In this document: positions 18,143 to 28,248 of the stretch, piece by piece
Layout: each line of letters starts with the position of its first letter
Numbering within the stretch: the stretch's first letter is position 1
NCBI RefSeq assembly: GCF_900110945.1
Contig: NZ_FOFL01000001.1
Location: forward strand, 992,001-1,056,000
DNA length: 64,000 bases
Direction of reading: 5' to 3'
From: Devosia sp. YR412
GTDB lineage: Bacteria > Pseudomonadota > Alphaproteobacteria > Rhizobiales > Devosiaceae
Notes under the pieces: generated by a model
Databases searched by the model: none
What the model was told of the DNA's origin: nothing
Seen by the model: the letters and a program-made list of their open reading frames with translations, nothing else
Translations under genes and position numbers: made by a program

Positions 18143-19117
18143 ATGTATGTAGGGACCCAGCTTCAAGCCCGCGAAGACGACGATTACCGCGTCTGGTCAC
18201 AGCTTGGCATCAAGCATATCTGCCAGGACCCCTATACCAAGCTGGGCACCTGGACGCTCGACGACCTCAAGGCGCTGCGCGAGAAGGTCGAAAGCTTCGA
18301 CCTGATCCTCGACATGATCCAGCTGCCGCTGCCGTCGAGCCCTATCGAAACCGCGACCTATCCCGACATCCTGCTGGCCGGCCCGGATCGCGATCGCCAG
18401 ATCGACGCGATCTGCAAGCTGATCCAGGATTGCGCCACAGCCGGCATTCCGGCCGCCAAGTATAATCTCAACCTGATCGGCATTCCGCGCACGCCTGACG
18501 AGCTGGGCCGCGGCGGCTCGCTCAATGCCTCGTTCCGCTGGGACAAGACGGACCAGGACGCTGCGCCGGGTCTGGCCGGCGTGCTGTCGGAAGAGGAAAA
18601 CTGGGAGCGCATCGACTATTTCCTCGAGCGCGTCGTGCCAGTTGCCGAGAGCAACAAGGTGCGCCTCGCCTGCCATCCGCATGACCCCTATACGCCTCCC
18701 GGCTACAAGGGCGTCACCCGCGTGCTCGGCACGGTGGACGGTCTCAAGAAGTTCGTGACCATGCACGAAAGCCCCTATCACGGGCTCAACTTCTGCCAGG
18801 GCACGGTCGGCGAAATGCTCGACAATCCGCGCGAAGAGATCGCTGACGTGATCCGCTGGTTCGGCAGCCGCAACAAGATCTTCAACCTGCACTTCCGCAA
18901 TATTCGCGGCAAGAAGCTCAGCTTCATGGAAACCTTCCCCGATGAAGGCGACATGGACATGGCCGCGTCGCTGAAGATCTACAAGGAAGTCGGCTATCAA
19001 TACATGATCATGCCCGATCACGTGCCCGCCATTGCCGGCCGCGACCCGCAGGGCGTCGCCTTTGCCTATTGCTATGGCTACACGGCCGCGCTGCTGCAGG
19101 CCCTCGATACCTACTGA
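18143..19117 (+). CDS. Mannonate dehydratase family protein (UxuA-like)
   Basis: This 324-residue TIM-barrel protein resembles UxuA, which dehydrates D-mannonate to 2-keto-3-deoxygluconate in glucuronate catabolism. Family markers are LACHPHDPYTPPGYKG, NFCQGTVGEM, NLHFRNIRGK with SFMETFPDEGDMDM, and MPDHVPAI. The His and Cys residues in these motifs are the expected metal ligands. It is shorter than E. coli UxuA (about 394 residues) but close to shorter family members. AGGAGG lies 8 bases before ATG 18143. The gene follows the GntR regulator and precedes kdgD by 34 bases. Some members of this family act on other sugar acids, so the substrate is not certain. Confidence 0.8.
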   Translation: MYVGTQLQAREDDDYRVWSQLGIKHICQDPYTKLGTWTLDDLKALREKVESFDLILDMIQLPLPSSPIETATYPDILLAGPDRDRQIDAICKLIQDCATAGIPAAKYNLNLIGIPRTPDELGRGGSLNASFRWDKTDQDAAPGLAGVLSEEENWERIDYFLERVVPVAESNKVRLACHPHDPYTPPGYKGVTRVLGTVDGLKKFVTMHESPYHGLNFCQGTVGEMLDNPREEIADVIRWFGSRNKIFNLHFRNIRGKKLSFMETFPDEGDMDMAASLKIYKEVGYQYMIMPDHVPAIAGRDPQGVAFAYCYGYTAALLQALDTY

Positions 19118-19136
19118 GCCCCTCATTTTCTTCTAG

Positions 19137-20054
<918 letters not shown>

Positions 20055-20099
20055 TCCTTAACTGATCCCGCGGTCCATACCTCCCTTTGGATTGCGTGC

Positions 20100-20128
20100 A
20101 GGCTCTCCGGTGAATAACCGGGGAGCCT
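20100..20128 (+). terminator. Intercistronic hairpin between kdgD and the GH1 gene
   Basis: A 12-bp stem with one G-T pair (AGGCTCTCCGGT with ACCGGGGAGCCT) closes on the loop GAATA. It is followed by TTGCC and not by a T tract, so it may stabilise the upstream message or attenuate expression of the glycosidase gene rather than terminate fully. Confidence 0.5.
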
Positions 20129-20171
20129 TGCCATACCTGCCCAGCCCGGCCCAGCTATTGAAGGACTGCCC

Positions 20172-21476
20172 ATGTTTACCCACAAGCGCGCCGATTTCGG
20201 CCCCGATTTCCTGTTCGGCGTCGCCATGGCGGCCCATCAGATCGAAGGCGGCCAGACCGATGGCCGTGGCCCCTCGATCTGGGACACCTTTGCCAACACC
20301 CCTGGCAATACGCGCAATTTCGACAATGGCAATGTGGCCTGCGACCACTACAACCGCTGGGAAGAAGATCTCGACATCATCCGCGACGGCGGGTTCGATG
20401 CCTATCGCTTCTCGTTTTCGTGGTCGCGCCTGATCCCCCAGGGCACCGGTGCCATCAACCAGCAGGGCGTCGACTTCTATGATCGGCTGATTGACGGCAT
20501 GCTGGAGCGCAATATCAAGCCGCTGGGCACGCTCTATCACTGGGACCTGCCCAGCGCGCTGCAGGACCGCGGCGGCTGGATGAACCGCGACACGACATCG
20601 GCCTTTGCCGACTATGCCGCTTTTGCCGCCGAAAAGTTTGGTTCGCGGCTGGAAAGCATCGCCACCTTCAATGAGCCCTGGTGCATCACCGTGCTCAGCC
20701 ATTTCCTTGGCGCGCACGCCCCTGGCTATCGCGACGTCCGCGCCACCGCCCGCGCCATGCACCATGTGCTCTTGGCCCATGGTCTCGGCATCAAGGCGAT
20801 GCGCGAGGTTGGCACCAACAACAACCTTGGCATCGTGGTCAACATGGAGAAGTGCGACCCGGCCAGCGACAAGCCCGAGGATGTCGAAGCGGCCGCCTTG
20901 GGCGACGCCATCTTCAACCAGTTCTTCCTCGATGGCGTGCTGAAGGGCAGCTATCCGGAAAAAGTCACCAAGATTCTCGAACCGCATCTGCCGGCCAATT
21001 GGCGCGACGACATGACCACGCTCAACCAGCCGCTCGACTGGGTCGGCGTCAATTACTACACACGCTTCCTCTATACCGCCGATCCCAAGGTGCCGGTCTT
21101 CCCCTTCACCCAGGCGCGCGGCCCGCTGGAAAAGACCAATGTCGGCTGGGAAGTCATCCCTGAAGCGCTGACCGAATTCCTGGTCCGCGTCTCCAACCGC
21201 TATCCCGGCCTGCCGATCTATGTCACCGAAAACGGCGCCTCGGAAACCCACGAGGCCAAGCGCATCAGCTTCTTCGACCGGCACTTTGCGGCCATGGTCG
21301 AAGCCAAGAAGCAGGGCGCCGACCTGCGTGGCTATATCGCCTGGACGCTGATCGACAATTTCGAATGGGCCGAAGGCTTCACGCCCAAGTTCGGCATTGT
21401 TGGCATGGACCCGAAGACGCTGGATCGCCAGCCCAAGGAAACCTATTACGCTTTCCAGCAGATGCTGGCGAAGTAG
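20172..21476 (+). CDS. GH1 beta-glucosidase-type glycosidase
   Basis: This 434-residue cytoplasmic enzyme belongs to glycoside hydrolase family 1. The acid/base Glu168 lies in TFNEPW and the nucleophile Glu353 in YVTENGA; the substrate-binding segments GVAMAAHQIEGG, YRFSFSWSRL, YHWDLPSAL and NFEWAEGF are intact. No signal peptide is present, so it hydrolyses imported glycosides. The start ATG 20172 is preceded by GAAGGA. Being downstream of an oligosaccharide-compatible importer and uronate enzymes, it may release uronate or glucose from a disaccharide. GH1 enzymes vary in sugar preference, so beta-glucosidase is only the default name. Confidence 0.92.
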   Translation: MFTHKRADFGPDFLFGVAMAAHQIEGGQTDGRGPSIWDTFANTPGNTRNFDNGNVACDHYNRWEEDLDIIRDGGFDAYRFSFSWSRLIPQGTGAINQQGVDFYDRLIDGMLERNIKPLGTLYHWDLPSALQDRGGWMNRDTTSAFADYAAFAAEKFGSRLESIATFNEPWCITVLSHFLGAHAPGYRDVRATARAMHHVLLAHGLGIKAMREVGTNNNLGIVVNMEKCDPASDKPEDVEAAALGDAIFNQFFLDGVLKGSYPEKVTKILEPHLPANWRDDMTTLNQPLDWVGVNYYTRFLYTADPKVPVFPFTQARGPLEKTNVGWEVIPEALTEFLVRVSNRYPGLPIYVTENGASETHEAKRISFFDRHFAAMVEAKKQGADLRGYIAWTLIDNFEWAEGFTPKFGIVGMDPKTLDRQPKETYYAFQQMLAK

Positions 21477-21493
21477 GCAGAATGATGCGGCCG

Positions 21494-21515
21494 GGTCTTG
21501 CAGTGACGCAAGACC
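21494..21515. terminator. Hairpin after the GH1 gene
   Basis: GGTCTTGC (21494-21501) pairs with GCAAGACC (21508-21515) around AGTGAC. There is no T tract. It marks the end of the GntR-controlled operon before the LysR gene. Confidence 0.4.
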
Positions 21516-21583
21516 GGGCCGGCCCTTGCTTTGGCAACAGGCCCGGTCAATGATCGTGGCCTAGGTTCGACAAGGCACCCTGC

Positions 21584-22492
21584 TTGGCATTCACCCTGCG
21601 TCAGCTCCAGTATTTCGTGGCGGTCTGCGAGGCCGGCACTGTCTCTGGCGCGGCGCATACCATTTCGGTGTCCCAGTCGGCGGTAACCGATGCCATCAAG
21701 GACCTCGAGGATGACTTGGGCGTCGCGCTGTTCGAGCGGCACCGGCGCGGCCTGTTGATCACCAATCGCGGGCACCAGTTCTATCGCCATGCCGCGCGCA
21801 TCCTTGGCAACGTCTCCGATGCGCGCCGCAGTTTTGGCGAAAGTACCCAACCAACCGGCGGCACTTTACAGCTGGGCGTCACCTCGCTGGTCGCCGGCTA
21901 TATCCTGTCCGACCTTCTGGCGCGCTATCGTCGCGCCCAGCCTTCGGTCAAGGTCACGGCCATCGAGGACAATGGAGATTATCTCGAACACCTGCTGATT
22001 GGCGGCGAGCTCGACGTTGCCGTGATGGTCATTTCCAACATGCGCGACCGCGTGGCGCTGCAGGCCGAAATCTTCGAGACCTCGCCCTATCGGCTGTGGC
22101 TGCCACTGGGACATAGGCTGGCCGGGGCCGAGATCATCGAAATAGGCGATATCGCCAAAGAGCCGCTGATCATGCTGACGGTGGACGAGACCGAGGAGAA
22201 TACCGGCAAGCTGCTGTCGGCTCTTGGGGCACGACCGCATGTGGCCTTCCGCACACGCTCGGTCGAGGCCGTCCGCAGTCTCGTCGCCACCGGGGCGGGC
22301 CTCGCCATCCTGCCCGACCTGATCTATCGCCCCTGGTCGCTGGAAGGCGACCGGATCGAAAGCCGCGACGTTTCGGGGTCGCTGCCGGTTGTCCAGGTGG
22401 GCATGGTATGGCGCAAGGGATCGCAGTTGCCGCGGGCGGCGCGCGACTTCATCGCCATGGCCCAGGCACAACATGCTCGCAACCGGTCCTGA
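21584..22492 (+). CDS. LysR-family transcriptional regulator
   Basis: This 302-residue regulator has the LysR winged helix at residues 1-60 (FTLRQLQYFVAVCEAG, SVSQSAVTDAIKDLEDDLGVALFERHRRG) and a C-terminal effector-binding domain (LQLGVTSLVAGYILSDLL, LDVAVMVIS, VEAVRSLVATGAGLAILPD). The start codon is TTG at 21584; no ATG or GTG lies in frame between it and the stop codon at 21551, and the family begins at this position. It precedes the polyamine-type importer operon on the same strand with a palindromic LysR-type box between, so it probably regulates that operon, perhaps with a polyamine or its aldehyde as effector. Confidence 0.9.
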   Translation: MAFTLRQLQYFVAVCEAGTVSGAAHTISVSQSAVTDAIKDLEDDLGVALFERHRRGLLITNRGHQFYRHAARILGNVSDARRSFGESTQPTGGTLQLGVTSLVAGYILSDLLARYRRAQPSVKVTAIEDNGDYLEHLLIGGELDVAVMVISNMRDRVALQAEIFETSPYRLWLPLGHRLAGAEIIEIGDIAKEPLIMLTVDETEENTGKLLSALGARPHVAFRTRSVEAVRSLVATGAGLAILPDLIYRPWSLEGDRIESRDVSGSLPVVQVGMVWRKGSQLPRAARDFIAMAQAQHARNRS

Positions 22493-22497
22493 TGTGG

Positions 22498-22514
22498 TAT
22501 CGGTTTTTCCGATA
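22498..22514. promoter_or_regulatory. LysR-type binding box upstream of the polyamine-type operon
   Basis: TATCGG TTTTT CCGATA is a perfect inverted repeat. It contains TCGGTTTTTCCGA, which fits the classic LysR T-N11-A rule. It starts 6 bases after the lysR stop and lies 141 bases before the binding-protein start. Confidence 0.5.
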
Positions 22515-22654
22515 GGACCATTCTAAACAATGCATTTGCGAAAGTTACCGAGCGCCATAAGCTCCTGTTGAGGGAGCTTTGCGCTCCGCGCCCGCTCCCG
22601 AGCGCGACCCACCCGAAAGGGCGGTCGGAGACGTTCTGGAACAGGGAGACTTCG

Positions 22655-23812
22655 ATGACATCGATACTGAGGACAGGTACCGCGCTCTCGATGGCGGTGC
22701 TGTTTACGGGCCAGGTCACGGCACAGGAAATGTTGCAGACGCTGGGCGCCGGCGAGGGCCAGGTCAGCATTGTCGCTTGGGCGGGCTATATCGAACGCGG
22801 CGAAACCGATCCGGCCTATGACTGGGTCACCAGCTTCGAGGAAAGCTCGGGCTGCAAGGTCTCGGTCAAGACAGCCGCCACCTCCGACGAAATGGTCGCG
22901 CTGATGAATGAAGGTGGCTTCGACCTCGTCACCGCCTCGGGCGATGCCTCGCTGCGGCTGATCGCCGGCGACCGCGTGCAGCCGATCAACACCGCGCTGA
23001 TCCCGAGCTGGTCGACGATCGACCCACGGCTGGAAAGCGCCGCCTGGCACACGGTGGACGGCGTACACTATGGCACACCCTATGTCTGGGGCGCCAATGT
23101 GCTGATGTATAATACCGAAGTGTTCGGCGACACGCCGCCCACCAGCTGGAATGTGGTGTTCGAAGAAACCACCCTGCCCGATGGCAAGAGCAATGCCGGC
23201 CGCGTACAGGCCTATGACGGCCCGATCTATGTGGCCGATGCCGCGCTCTACCTGATGACGCACAAGCCAGAGCTGGGCATCACCGACCCATACGAGCTCA
23301 ACGAAGACCAGTACAAGGCGGCGCTAGACCTGCTGCGCGTGCAGCGTGGCCTCGTCGGCCGCTATTGGCACGATGCCTTCATCCAGATGGACGACTTTAC
23401 CAATGAAGGCGTGGTCGCATCGAGCTCCTGGCCCTTCATGGTCAACGTGCTGAAGGCCGGCGGCGCACCGGTCGACTCGACCTTCCCCGAGGAAGGCATC
23501 ACCGGGTGGGCCGATACGACCATGCTGCATGTCGACAGCCCCAACCCCAACTGCGCCTATATGTGGATGGAACATTCGCTCTCCGAAAAGGTGCAGGGCG
23601 ACGTTTCAGCCTGGTTCGGCACGGTGCCGTCGGTGCCGGCTGCCTGCACGGGCAATGCGTTGCTCGGCGACACCGGCTGCGCCACCAATGGCTATGAGAA
23701 CTTCGACAAGATCCGCTTCTGGCGCACACCGACGACCCAATGCTCGACGGGCGAATGCGTGCCCTATTACCGTTGGGTCTCCGACTATGTCGGGGTGATC
23801 GGCGGACGTTAA
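22655..23812 (+). CDS. Polyamine-type ABC transporter periplasmic binding protein (PotD/F-like)
   Basis: This 385-residue protein carries a signal peptide (MTSILRTGTALSMAVLFTGQVTAQ, cleavage after TAQ or AQE). Its mature part is like PotD/PotF: VSIVAWAGYIERG, a FEESSGCKVSVKTAATSDEM domain-opening segment, GGFDLVTASGDAS, and YGTPYVWGANVLMYN. It presents substrate to PotABC-like components. Start ATG 22655 follows AGGGAGAC. It is separated from the ATPase gene by 120 bases containing a strong hairpin. A gamma-aminobutyraldehyde-type dehydrogenase ends the operon, which supports putrescine or a related polyamine as ligand. Confidence 0.87.
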   Translation: MTSILRTGTALSMAVLFTGQVTAQEMLQTLGAGEGQVSIVAWAGYIERGETDPAYDWVTSFEESSGCKVSVKTAATSDEMVALMNEGGFDLVTASGDASLRLIAGDRVQPINTALIPSWSTIDPRLESAAWHTVDGVHYGTPYVWGANVLMYNTEVFGDTPPTSWNVVFEETTLPDGKSNAGRVQAYDGPIYVADAALYLMTHKPELGITDPYELNEDQYKAALDLLRVQRGLVGRYWHDAFIQMDDFTNEGVVASSSWPFMVNVLKAGGAPVDSTFPEEGITGWADTTMLHVDSPNPNCAYMWMEHSLSEKVQGDVSAWFGTVPSVPAACTGNALLGDTGCATNGYENFDKIRFWRTPTTQCSTGECVPYYRWVSDYVGVIGGR

Positions 23813-23819
23813 AGACCTC

Positions 23820-23843
23820 GGGGTGAGGGCCCTCCCTCACCCC
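23820..23843. other. Intercistronic stem-loop between binding-protein and ATPase genes
   Basis: GGGGTGAGGG and CCCTCACCCC form a perfect 10-bp stem around CCCT. No T tract follows. Such loops after a binding-protein gene commonly protect the upstream message and reduce downstream expression. It may also be one copy of a dispersed intergenic repeat. Confidence 0.55.
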
Positions 23844-23932
23844 GGCTTGCCGCCGACGCTGACGACCGGACAGGTTGACCGGCATATCCATTGCTCCCGG
23901 CAACGGGGCCCAGGTTGGGGCACTGACCAGAC

Positions 23933-24931
23933 ATGACTACCGCTGTCTCCCTCAAAGCCATTACGCGGCGCTTCGGCGAGGTGCTGGCGCTCGACGCCAT
24001 TGACCTCGATATTGCCGAAGGCGAGTTCTTTGCCATGCTGGGACCGTCGGGCTCGGGCAAGACCACCTGCCTGCGGGTGATTGCCGGCTTCGAGCAACCG
24101 AGCTCGGGGGAGCTGTCGATCTTCGGCCAACGGGCCGAGGGCGTACCGCCCTACAAGCGCAATGTGAACACCGTGTTCCAGGACTATGCGCTGTTTCCCC
24201 ATCTCAACGTCATCGACAATGTCGCCTATTCATTGATGCTGCGCAAAGTGCCGGTTGCCGAGCGCTACAGCCAGGCAGAGGCGGTGCTGGATATGGTCAA
24301 GCTTGCCGGCTATGGCATGCGTCGGCCGGGGCAACTGTCCGGTGGCCAGCGCCAGCGCGTGGCCCTGGCGCGGGCACTGGTCAATCAGCCCAAGGTGCTG
24401 CTGCTCGACGAGCCGCTCGGTGCGCTGGATCTGAAACTTCGCGAGCAGATGCAGGAGGAGCTGAAAAGCCTGCAGAAGCGGCTGGGCATCACCTTTATCT
24501 TCGTCACGCACGACCAGGGCGAGGCGATGTCGATGGCCGACCGGATCGCCGTGTTCAACCTTGGCAAGATCATGCAGGTGGGCACGCCCGAGGAGATTTA
24601 TCTCAAGCCGGCCTCCCGCTTCGTCGCCGACTTCGTCGGCTCGTCCAATGTGCTGCCGCCCGATTTCGTGGCGCGTACGACGGGCAAAGCGAGCTGGGCC
24701 AGCCTGCGGCCCGAAGCCATCACCGTCACGGCAGGCGCCGGCCAACCGGACCTGACAGGCACGGTCGTTGCGCGCAATTATCTCGGCGCTACCACCCGCA
24801 TTACCGTCGACCTCGGCGGCCAGCGTCTGCATGCCGTGCTGCCGTCGGGCGCCGGTGTACCGCTGGAGGGCAGCGTGGTCACCGTGGACTTTGATCCCTC
24901 CGCGCTGCATCGCATGGACGATACGCCATGA
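23933..24931 (+). CDS. Polyamine-type ABC transporter ATPase (PotA-like)
   Basis: This 332-residue ATPase has Walker A GPSGSGKTT (about 36-44), Q-loop NTVFQDYALFPHL, signature LSGGQRQRVALARALV, Walker B LLLDEPLGALD and switch FVTHDQGEAM. The order and the PLGALDLKLREQMQ segment are typical of PotA/FbpC. Residues after about 240 form a TOBE regulatory domain (ASLRPEAITV, TGTVVARNYLGATTRI). Its stop overlaps the next start by four bases. Confidence 0.92.
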   Translation: MTTAVSLKAITRRFGEVLALDAIDLDIAEGEFFAMLGPSGSGKTTCLRVIAGFEQPSSGELSIFGQRAEGVPPYKRNVNTVFQDYALFPHLNVIDNVAYSLMLRKVPVAERYSQAEAVLDMVKLAGYGMRRPGQLSGGQRQRVALARALVNQPKVLLLDEPLGALDLKLREQMQEELKSLQKRLGITFIFVTHDQGEAMSMADRIAVFNLGKIMQVGTPEEIYLKPASRFVADFVGSSNVLPPDFVARTTGKASWASLRPEAITVTAGAGQPDLTGTVVARNYLGATTRITVDLGGQRLHAVLPSGAGVPLEGSVVTVDFDPSALHRMDDTP

Positions 24932-25878
24932 GCGCAGCATCAAGCGCCTTTCTCGAGCATCGCCGCGGGCCGCTGACCGGCCTGTCCGACCTGTTCTGGC
25001 GCCGGCCAAAGCTGCTGGTCTTCCTGCTGCTGGTGCCGCCGCTGCTCTGGCTGGGCGTGATCTATGTCGGATCGCTCGTGGCGCTGCTGATGCAGAGCTT
25101 TTACGCCATCGACGAATTTTCCGGCATGGTCGACTATGACGTGTTGACGCTGAAGACCTATGGCGAGCTGTTCCGCCCGGCCAATCTGGACATCATCATC
25201 CGCACCGTGCTGATGGCCATGGCGGTGACGCTGGCCTCGGCGGTGATTGCCTTTCCCATCGCCTATATGGCGGCGCGCTATGTGCGCGGCAGATGGAAGG
25301 CCATGTTCTATCTCGCGGTGATGCTGCCGCTGTGGTCGAGCTATCTGGTCAAGATCTATGCTTGGAAGCTGATCCTCGCCAAGGAAGGCATTCTCAACTG
25401 GATTTTCGCCCAGCTGCACCTGACCGGCGCGCTGGAGGCCTATCTCGGACTGCCGGTAGTGGGCGGGGGATCGCTGTCGATCAGCTATACCGGAACATTC
25501 CTGGTCTTTGTCTATGTCTGGATGCCCTATATGATCCTGCCGACGCAGGCGGCATTGGAGCGGGTCCCGGTCAATCTGACCGACGCCTCATCCGACCTCG
25601 GCGGCACGCCGTGGCAAACCTTCCGCCATGTCATCTTCCCGCTGGCGCTGCCCGGGATCATCGCCGGCTCGATCTTCACCTTCTCGCTGACCTTGGGCGA
25701 TTATATCATTCCCCAGATTGTCGGCTCGTCGCGGCTGTTCATCGGCCAGGCGGTCTATGCCCATCAGGGCACCGCCGGCAATATCCCACTGGCCGCCGCC
25801 TTCTCAGTGGTGCCGATCGTCATCATGGGCCTCTATCTCTGGATGGCGCAGCGCAAGGGGGCCTTCGATGCGCTCTGA
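24928..25878 (+). CDS. Polyamine-type ABC transporter permease (PotB-like)
   Basis: This 316-residue permease has a first membrane helix at about 29-55 ([26 protein letters not shown]) and a further five. The EAA loop [27 protein letters not shown] contacts the ATPase, and [15 protein letters not shown] is a PotB marker. It overlaps the PotA-like gene by four bases and the PotC-like gene by eleven. Confidence 0.92.
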   Translation: MSAASSAFLEHRRGPLTGLSDLFWRRPKLLVFLLLVPPLLWLGVIYVGSLVALLMQSFYAIDEFSGMVDYDVLTLKTYGELFRPANLDIIIRTVLMAMAVTLASAVIAFPIAYMAARYVRGRWKAMFYLAVMLPLWSSYLVKIYAWKLILAKEGILNWIFAQLHLTGALEAYLGLPVVGGGSLSISYTGTFLVFVYVWMPYMILPTQAALERVPVNLTDASSDLGGTPWQTFRHVIFPLALPGIIAGSIFTFSLTLGDYIIPQIVGSSRLFIGQAVYAHQGTAGNIPLAAAFSVVPIVIMGLYLWMAQRKGAFDAL

Positions 25879-26680
25879 TGCTCCCCGCGCCCCCTGGGGA
25901 TTGAAACTGGCCGCCGGTGCTGGGCTGGTCTTCATGATCGCGCCGCTGCTGCTGATCTTTGTCTATGCCTTCACCACCGAGGAGCGGACCTATCAATGGC
26001 CGCCGCCGGGCTTCACGCTGCAATGGTTCGGCGTCACCTGGGGCCGAACTGATGTCTGGCAAGCGCTGACGCTGTCGGTGCAGGTCGCGACCATTTCCAC
26101 CGCCATCGCGCTGGTGCTGGGCACGCTCTGCGCCGCCGCGGTGTCGGGCAGCAAGTTCTTCGGCCGGGAAGTGATTTCGCTGCTGGTCATCCTGCCGATC
26201 GCTTTGCCCGGGATCATCACCGGCATCGCGCTGCGCTCGGCCTTTGGTATGACCGACATTCCCTTTTCCTTCTGGACCATCGTGGTGGGTCACGCGACCT
26301 TCTGCGTGGTGACGGTCTATAATAATGCCGTCGCCCGCTTCCGCCGCACCTCGGGCTCGCTGATCGAAGCCTCCATGGACCTCGGCGCCGACCAGTTCCA
26401 GACCTTCCGCTACGTCATTCTGCCCAATATCGGCACGGCGCTGCTGGCCGGTGGCATGCTGGCCTTTGCGCTGAGCTTTGACGAAGTGATCGTCACCACC
26501 TTTACCGCCGGCCAGCAGCAGACCCTGCCGCTGTGGATGCTCGAGGAACTGGTGCGACCGCGCCAGCGCCCGGTGACCAATGTGGTGGCCGTCGTCGTGG
26601 TGCTGGTGACCACCATTCCCATTCTCTTGGCCTTTTACCTGACCCGCGACGGCGACCAGATCGCCGGCAGCGGCAAATAA
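25868..26680 (+). CDS. Polyamine-type ABC transporter permease (PotC-like)
   Basis: This 270-residue permease has a first helix at about 12-36 and the EAA loop [42 protein letters not shown] and [14 protein letters not shown] are PotC markers. ATG 25868 is chosen because it lies at the right distance from the first helix; the frame is open further upstream only as an overlap of potB. The next gene begins 15 bases downstream with a strong ribosome-binding site. Confidence 0.92.
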   Translation: MRSDAPRAPWGLKLAAGAGLVFMIAPLLLIFVYAFTTEERTYQWPPPGFTLQWFGVTWGRTDVWQALTLSVQVATISTAIALVLGTLCAAAVSGSKFFGREVISLLVILPIALPGIITGIALRSAFGMTDIPFSFWTIVVGHATFCVVTVYNNAVARFRRTSGSLIEASMDLGADQFQTFRYVILPNIGTALLAGGMLAFALSFDEVIVTTFTAGQQQTLPLWMLEELVRPRQRPVTNVVAVVVVLVTTIPILLAFYLTRDGDQIAGSGK

Positions 26681-26683
26681 CGA

Positions 26684-26688
26684 GGAGG
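26684..26688 (+). promoter_or_regulatory. Ribosome-binding site that fixes a TTG start
   Basis: GGAGG at 26684-26688 lies 7 bases before TTG 26696 but 19 before the first in-frame ATG (26708). The spacing supports TTG as the start of the aldehyde dehydrogenase gene. Confidence 0.7.
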
Positions 26689-26695
26689 ACTTTTC

Positions 26696-28126
26696 TTGGA
26701 CACACAGATGCTGATCGGCTCTTCTTTCGAGGCCGGCACGGAAATCGAAGAGATCATCCTCAACCCAAAGACCGGCGCCGAAATCCTCAAGCTTCCCGAG
26801 GCCTCGCTCGACCAGATCGACCGGGCGGTGGCGGCGGCCAAGAAAGCCTTCGTCACCTGGTCTCGCACCACGCCGGGTCAGCGCTCGGGCTATCTGCTGC
26901 GCATTGCCGATGCCATCGAGCGCGATTCGGCCGGCTATGCGGCGCTCGAAGCACTCAACTGCGGCAAGCCGATCAATGCCGTGATCAATGACGAAATCCC
27001 CGCCATCGTCGACTGCTACCGCTTCTTTGCCGGCGCGGTCCGCTCGATGACCGGCACCGTGTCGGGCGAATATCTGCCCGGCCATACCTCGATGATCCGC
27101 CGCGATCCGATCGGCGTGGTCGGTTCCATTGCACCGTGGAACTATCCGCTGATGATGATGGCCTGGAAGCTCGCCCCGGCCATTGCCGGCGGCAATACCG
27201 TGGTGTTCAAACCCTCCGAGCAAACGCCGCTGAGCGCGCTCAAGATGATCCGCGCCATGGCCGACATCTTGCCCGAGGGCGTGGTCAACCTGGTGCTGGG
27301 TCGTGGTGATACGGTAGGCAATGCGCTGATCAACCATCCGGGGATCGACATGATTTCGATCACCGGCGACGTGGCGACCGGCAAGAAAGTGCTGCAGGCT
27401 GCCGCCAAATCGGTCAAGCGCACCCATCTCGAGCTGGGTGGCAAGGCGCCGGTGATCGTCTATGACGACGTCGATCTGGAGTCTGTCGTAACCGGCCTGC
27501 GCGCCTTCGGCTTCTACAATGCCGGGCAGGACTGCACGGCCGCCTGCCGCATCTATGCCGGCGACAAGATCTACGATCGGCTGGTGGCCGACCTCAGCTC
27601 TGCCGTCTCCACCATCAAGCTCAACGATCCCGACGATACGCTCAACGAAATCGGGCCCCTGATCTCGCGCCGCCAGCGCGACCGGGTGGCGAGCTTTGTC
27701 GAACGCGCCGCCGAACTGCCGCATATTTCCATCACCACCGGCGGCAAGCCGGCCAGCGAGCGCGGCTATTTCTTCCAGCCCACGGTGATTGCCGGCGCAA
27801 CCCAGGAGGACGAAATCGTCCGCCGCGAGGTGTTCGGCCCCGTGGTTTCCATTACCCGCTTCAAGGACCCGGAAGACGCCATCACCTGGGCCAATGACAG
27901 CGACTATGGCCTCGCCTCGTCGGTCTGGACCAGCGATGTCAGCAAGGCCATGCAGACCGCCGCGCGCCTGCGCTATGGCTGCACCTGGATCAACACCCAC
28001 TTCATGCTGGTCAATGAAATGCCGCATGGCGGGCTGAAACAGTCGGGCTATGGCAAGGACATGTCGTCCTATGCGCTGGAGGACTATACCGCCGTCCGGC
28101 ATGTGATGATCAACCACGGCGGCTAG
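26696..28126 (+). CDS. Aldehyde dehydrogenase, gamma-aminobutyraldehyde dehydrogenase type (PatD/YdcW-like)
   Basis: This 476-residue NAD-dependent aldehyde dehydrogenase has nucleophile Cys280 ([10 protein letters not shown]), general base Glu246 (HLELGGK), the oxyanion-hole Asn149 (APWNYP) and the cofactor loop [16 protein letters not shown] with TAACRIYA and the C-terminal [10 protein letters not shown] match PatD/YdcW, which oxidise 4-aminobutanal from putrescine to GABA. The TTG start is set by the ribosome-binding site. It ends the LysR-linked importer operon, so imported putrescine could be taken to GABA once an aminotransferase or oxidase elsewhere forms the aldehyde. Betaine aldehyde dehydrogenase is the nearest alternative. 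Confidence 0.85.
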   Translation: MDTQMLIGSSFEAGTEIEEIILNPKTGAEILKLPEASLDQIDRAVAAAKKAFVTWSRTTPGQRSGYLLRIADAIERDSAGYAALEALNCGKPINAVINDEIPAIVDCYRFFAGAVRSMTGTVSGEYLPGHTSMIRRDPIGVVGSIAPWNYPLMMMAWKLAPAIAGGNTVVFKPSEQTPLSALKMIRAMADILPEGVVNLVLGRGDTVGNALINHPGIDMISITGDVATGKKVLQAAAKSVKRTHLELGGKAPVIVYDDVDLESVVTGLRAFGFYNAGQDCTAACRIYAGDKIYDRLVADLSSAVSTIKLNDPDDTLNEIGPLISRRQRDRVASFVERAAELPHISITTGGKPASERGYFFQPTVIAGATQEDEIVRREVFGPVVSITRFKDPEDAITWANDSDYGLASSVWTSDVSKAMQTAARLRYGCTWINTHFMLVNEMPHGGLKQSGYGKDMSSYALEDYTAVRHVMINHGG

Positions 28127-28248
28127 GTCGCGGGGGCAACGAAAATTGGTGGCGCGTTGACGAAAGGACGGAAGACTGACGGCCGCCGAGCCTTGCTCGT
28201 TAGATAGTGGGCCGGCCAGTCGGGCATTGCTGCTTTCTGGCTGCTTTC

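Noticed and set aside
25823..28117. Minus-strand open frame of 764 codons opposite the potC-like and aldehyde dehydrogenase genes
   Set aside because: It is His/Gly/Asp-rich without domain motifs, and the opposite strand encodes two clear enzymes. Long antisense frames are expected where GC-rich third positions remove stop codons.
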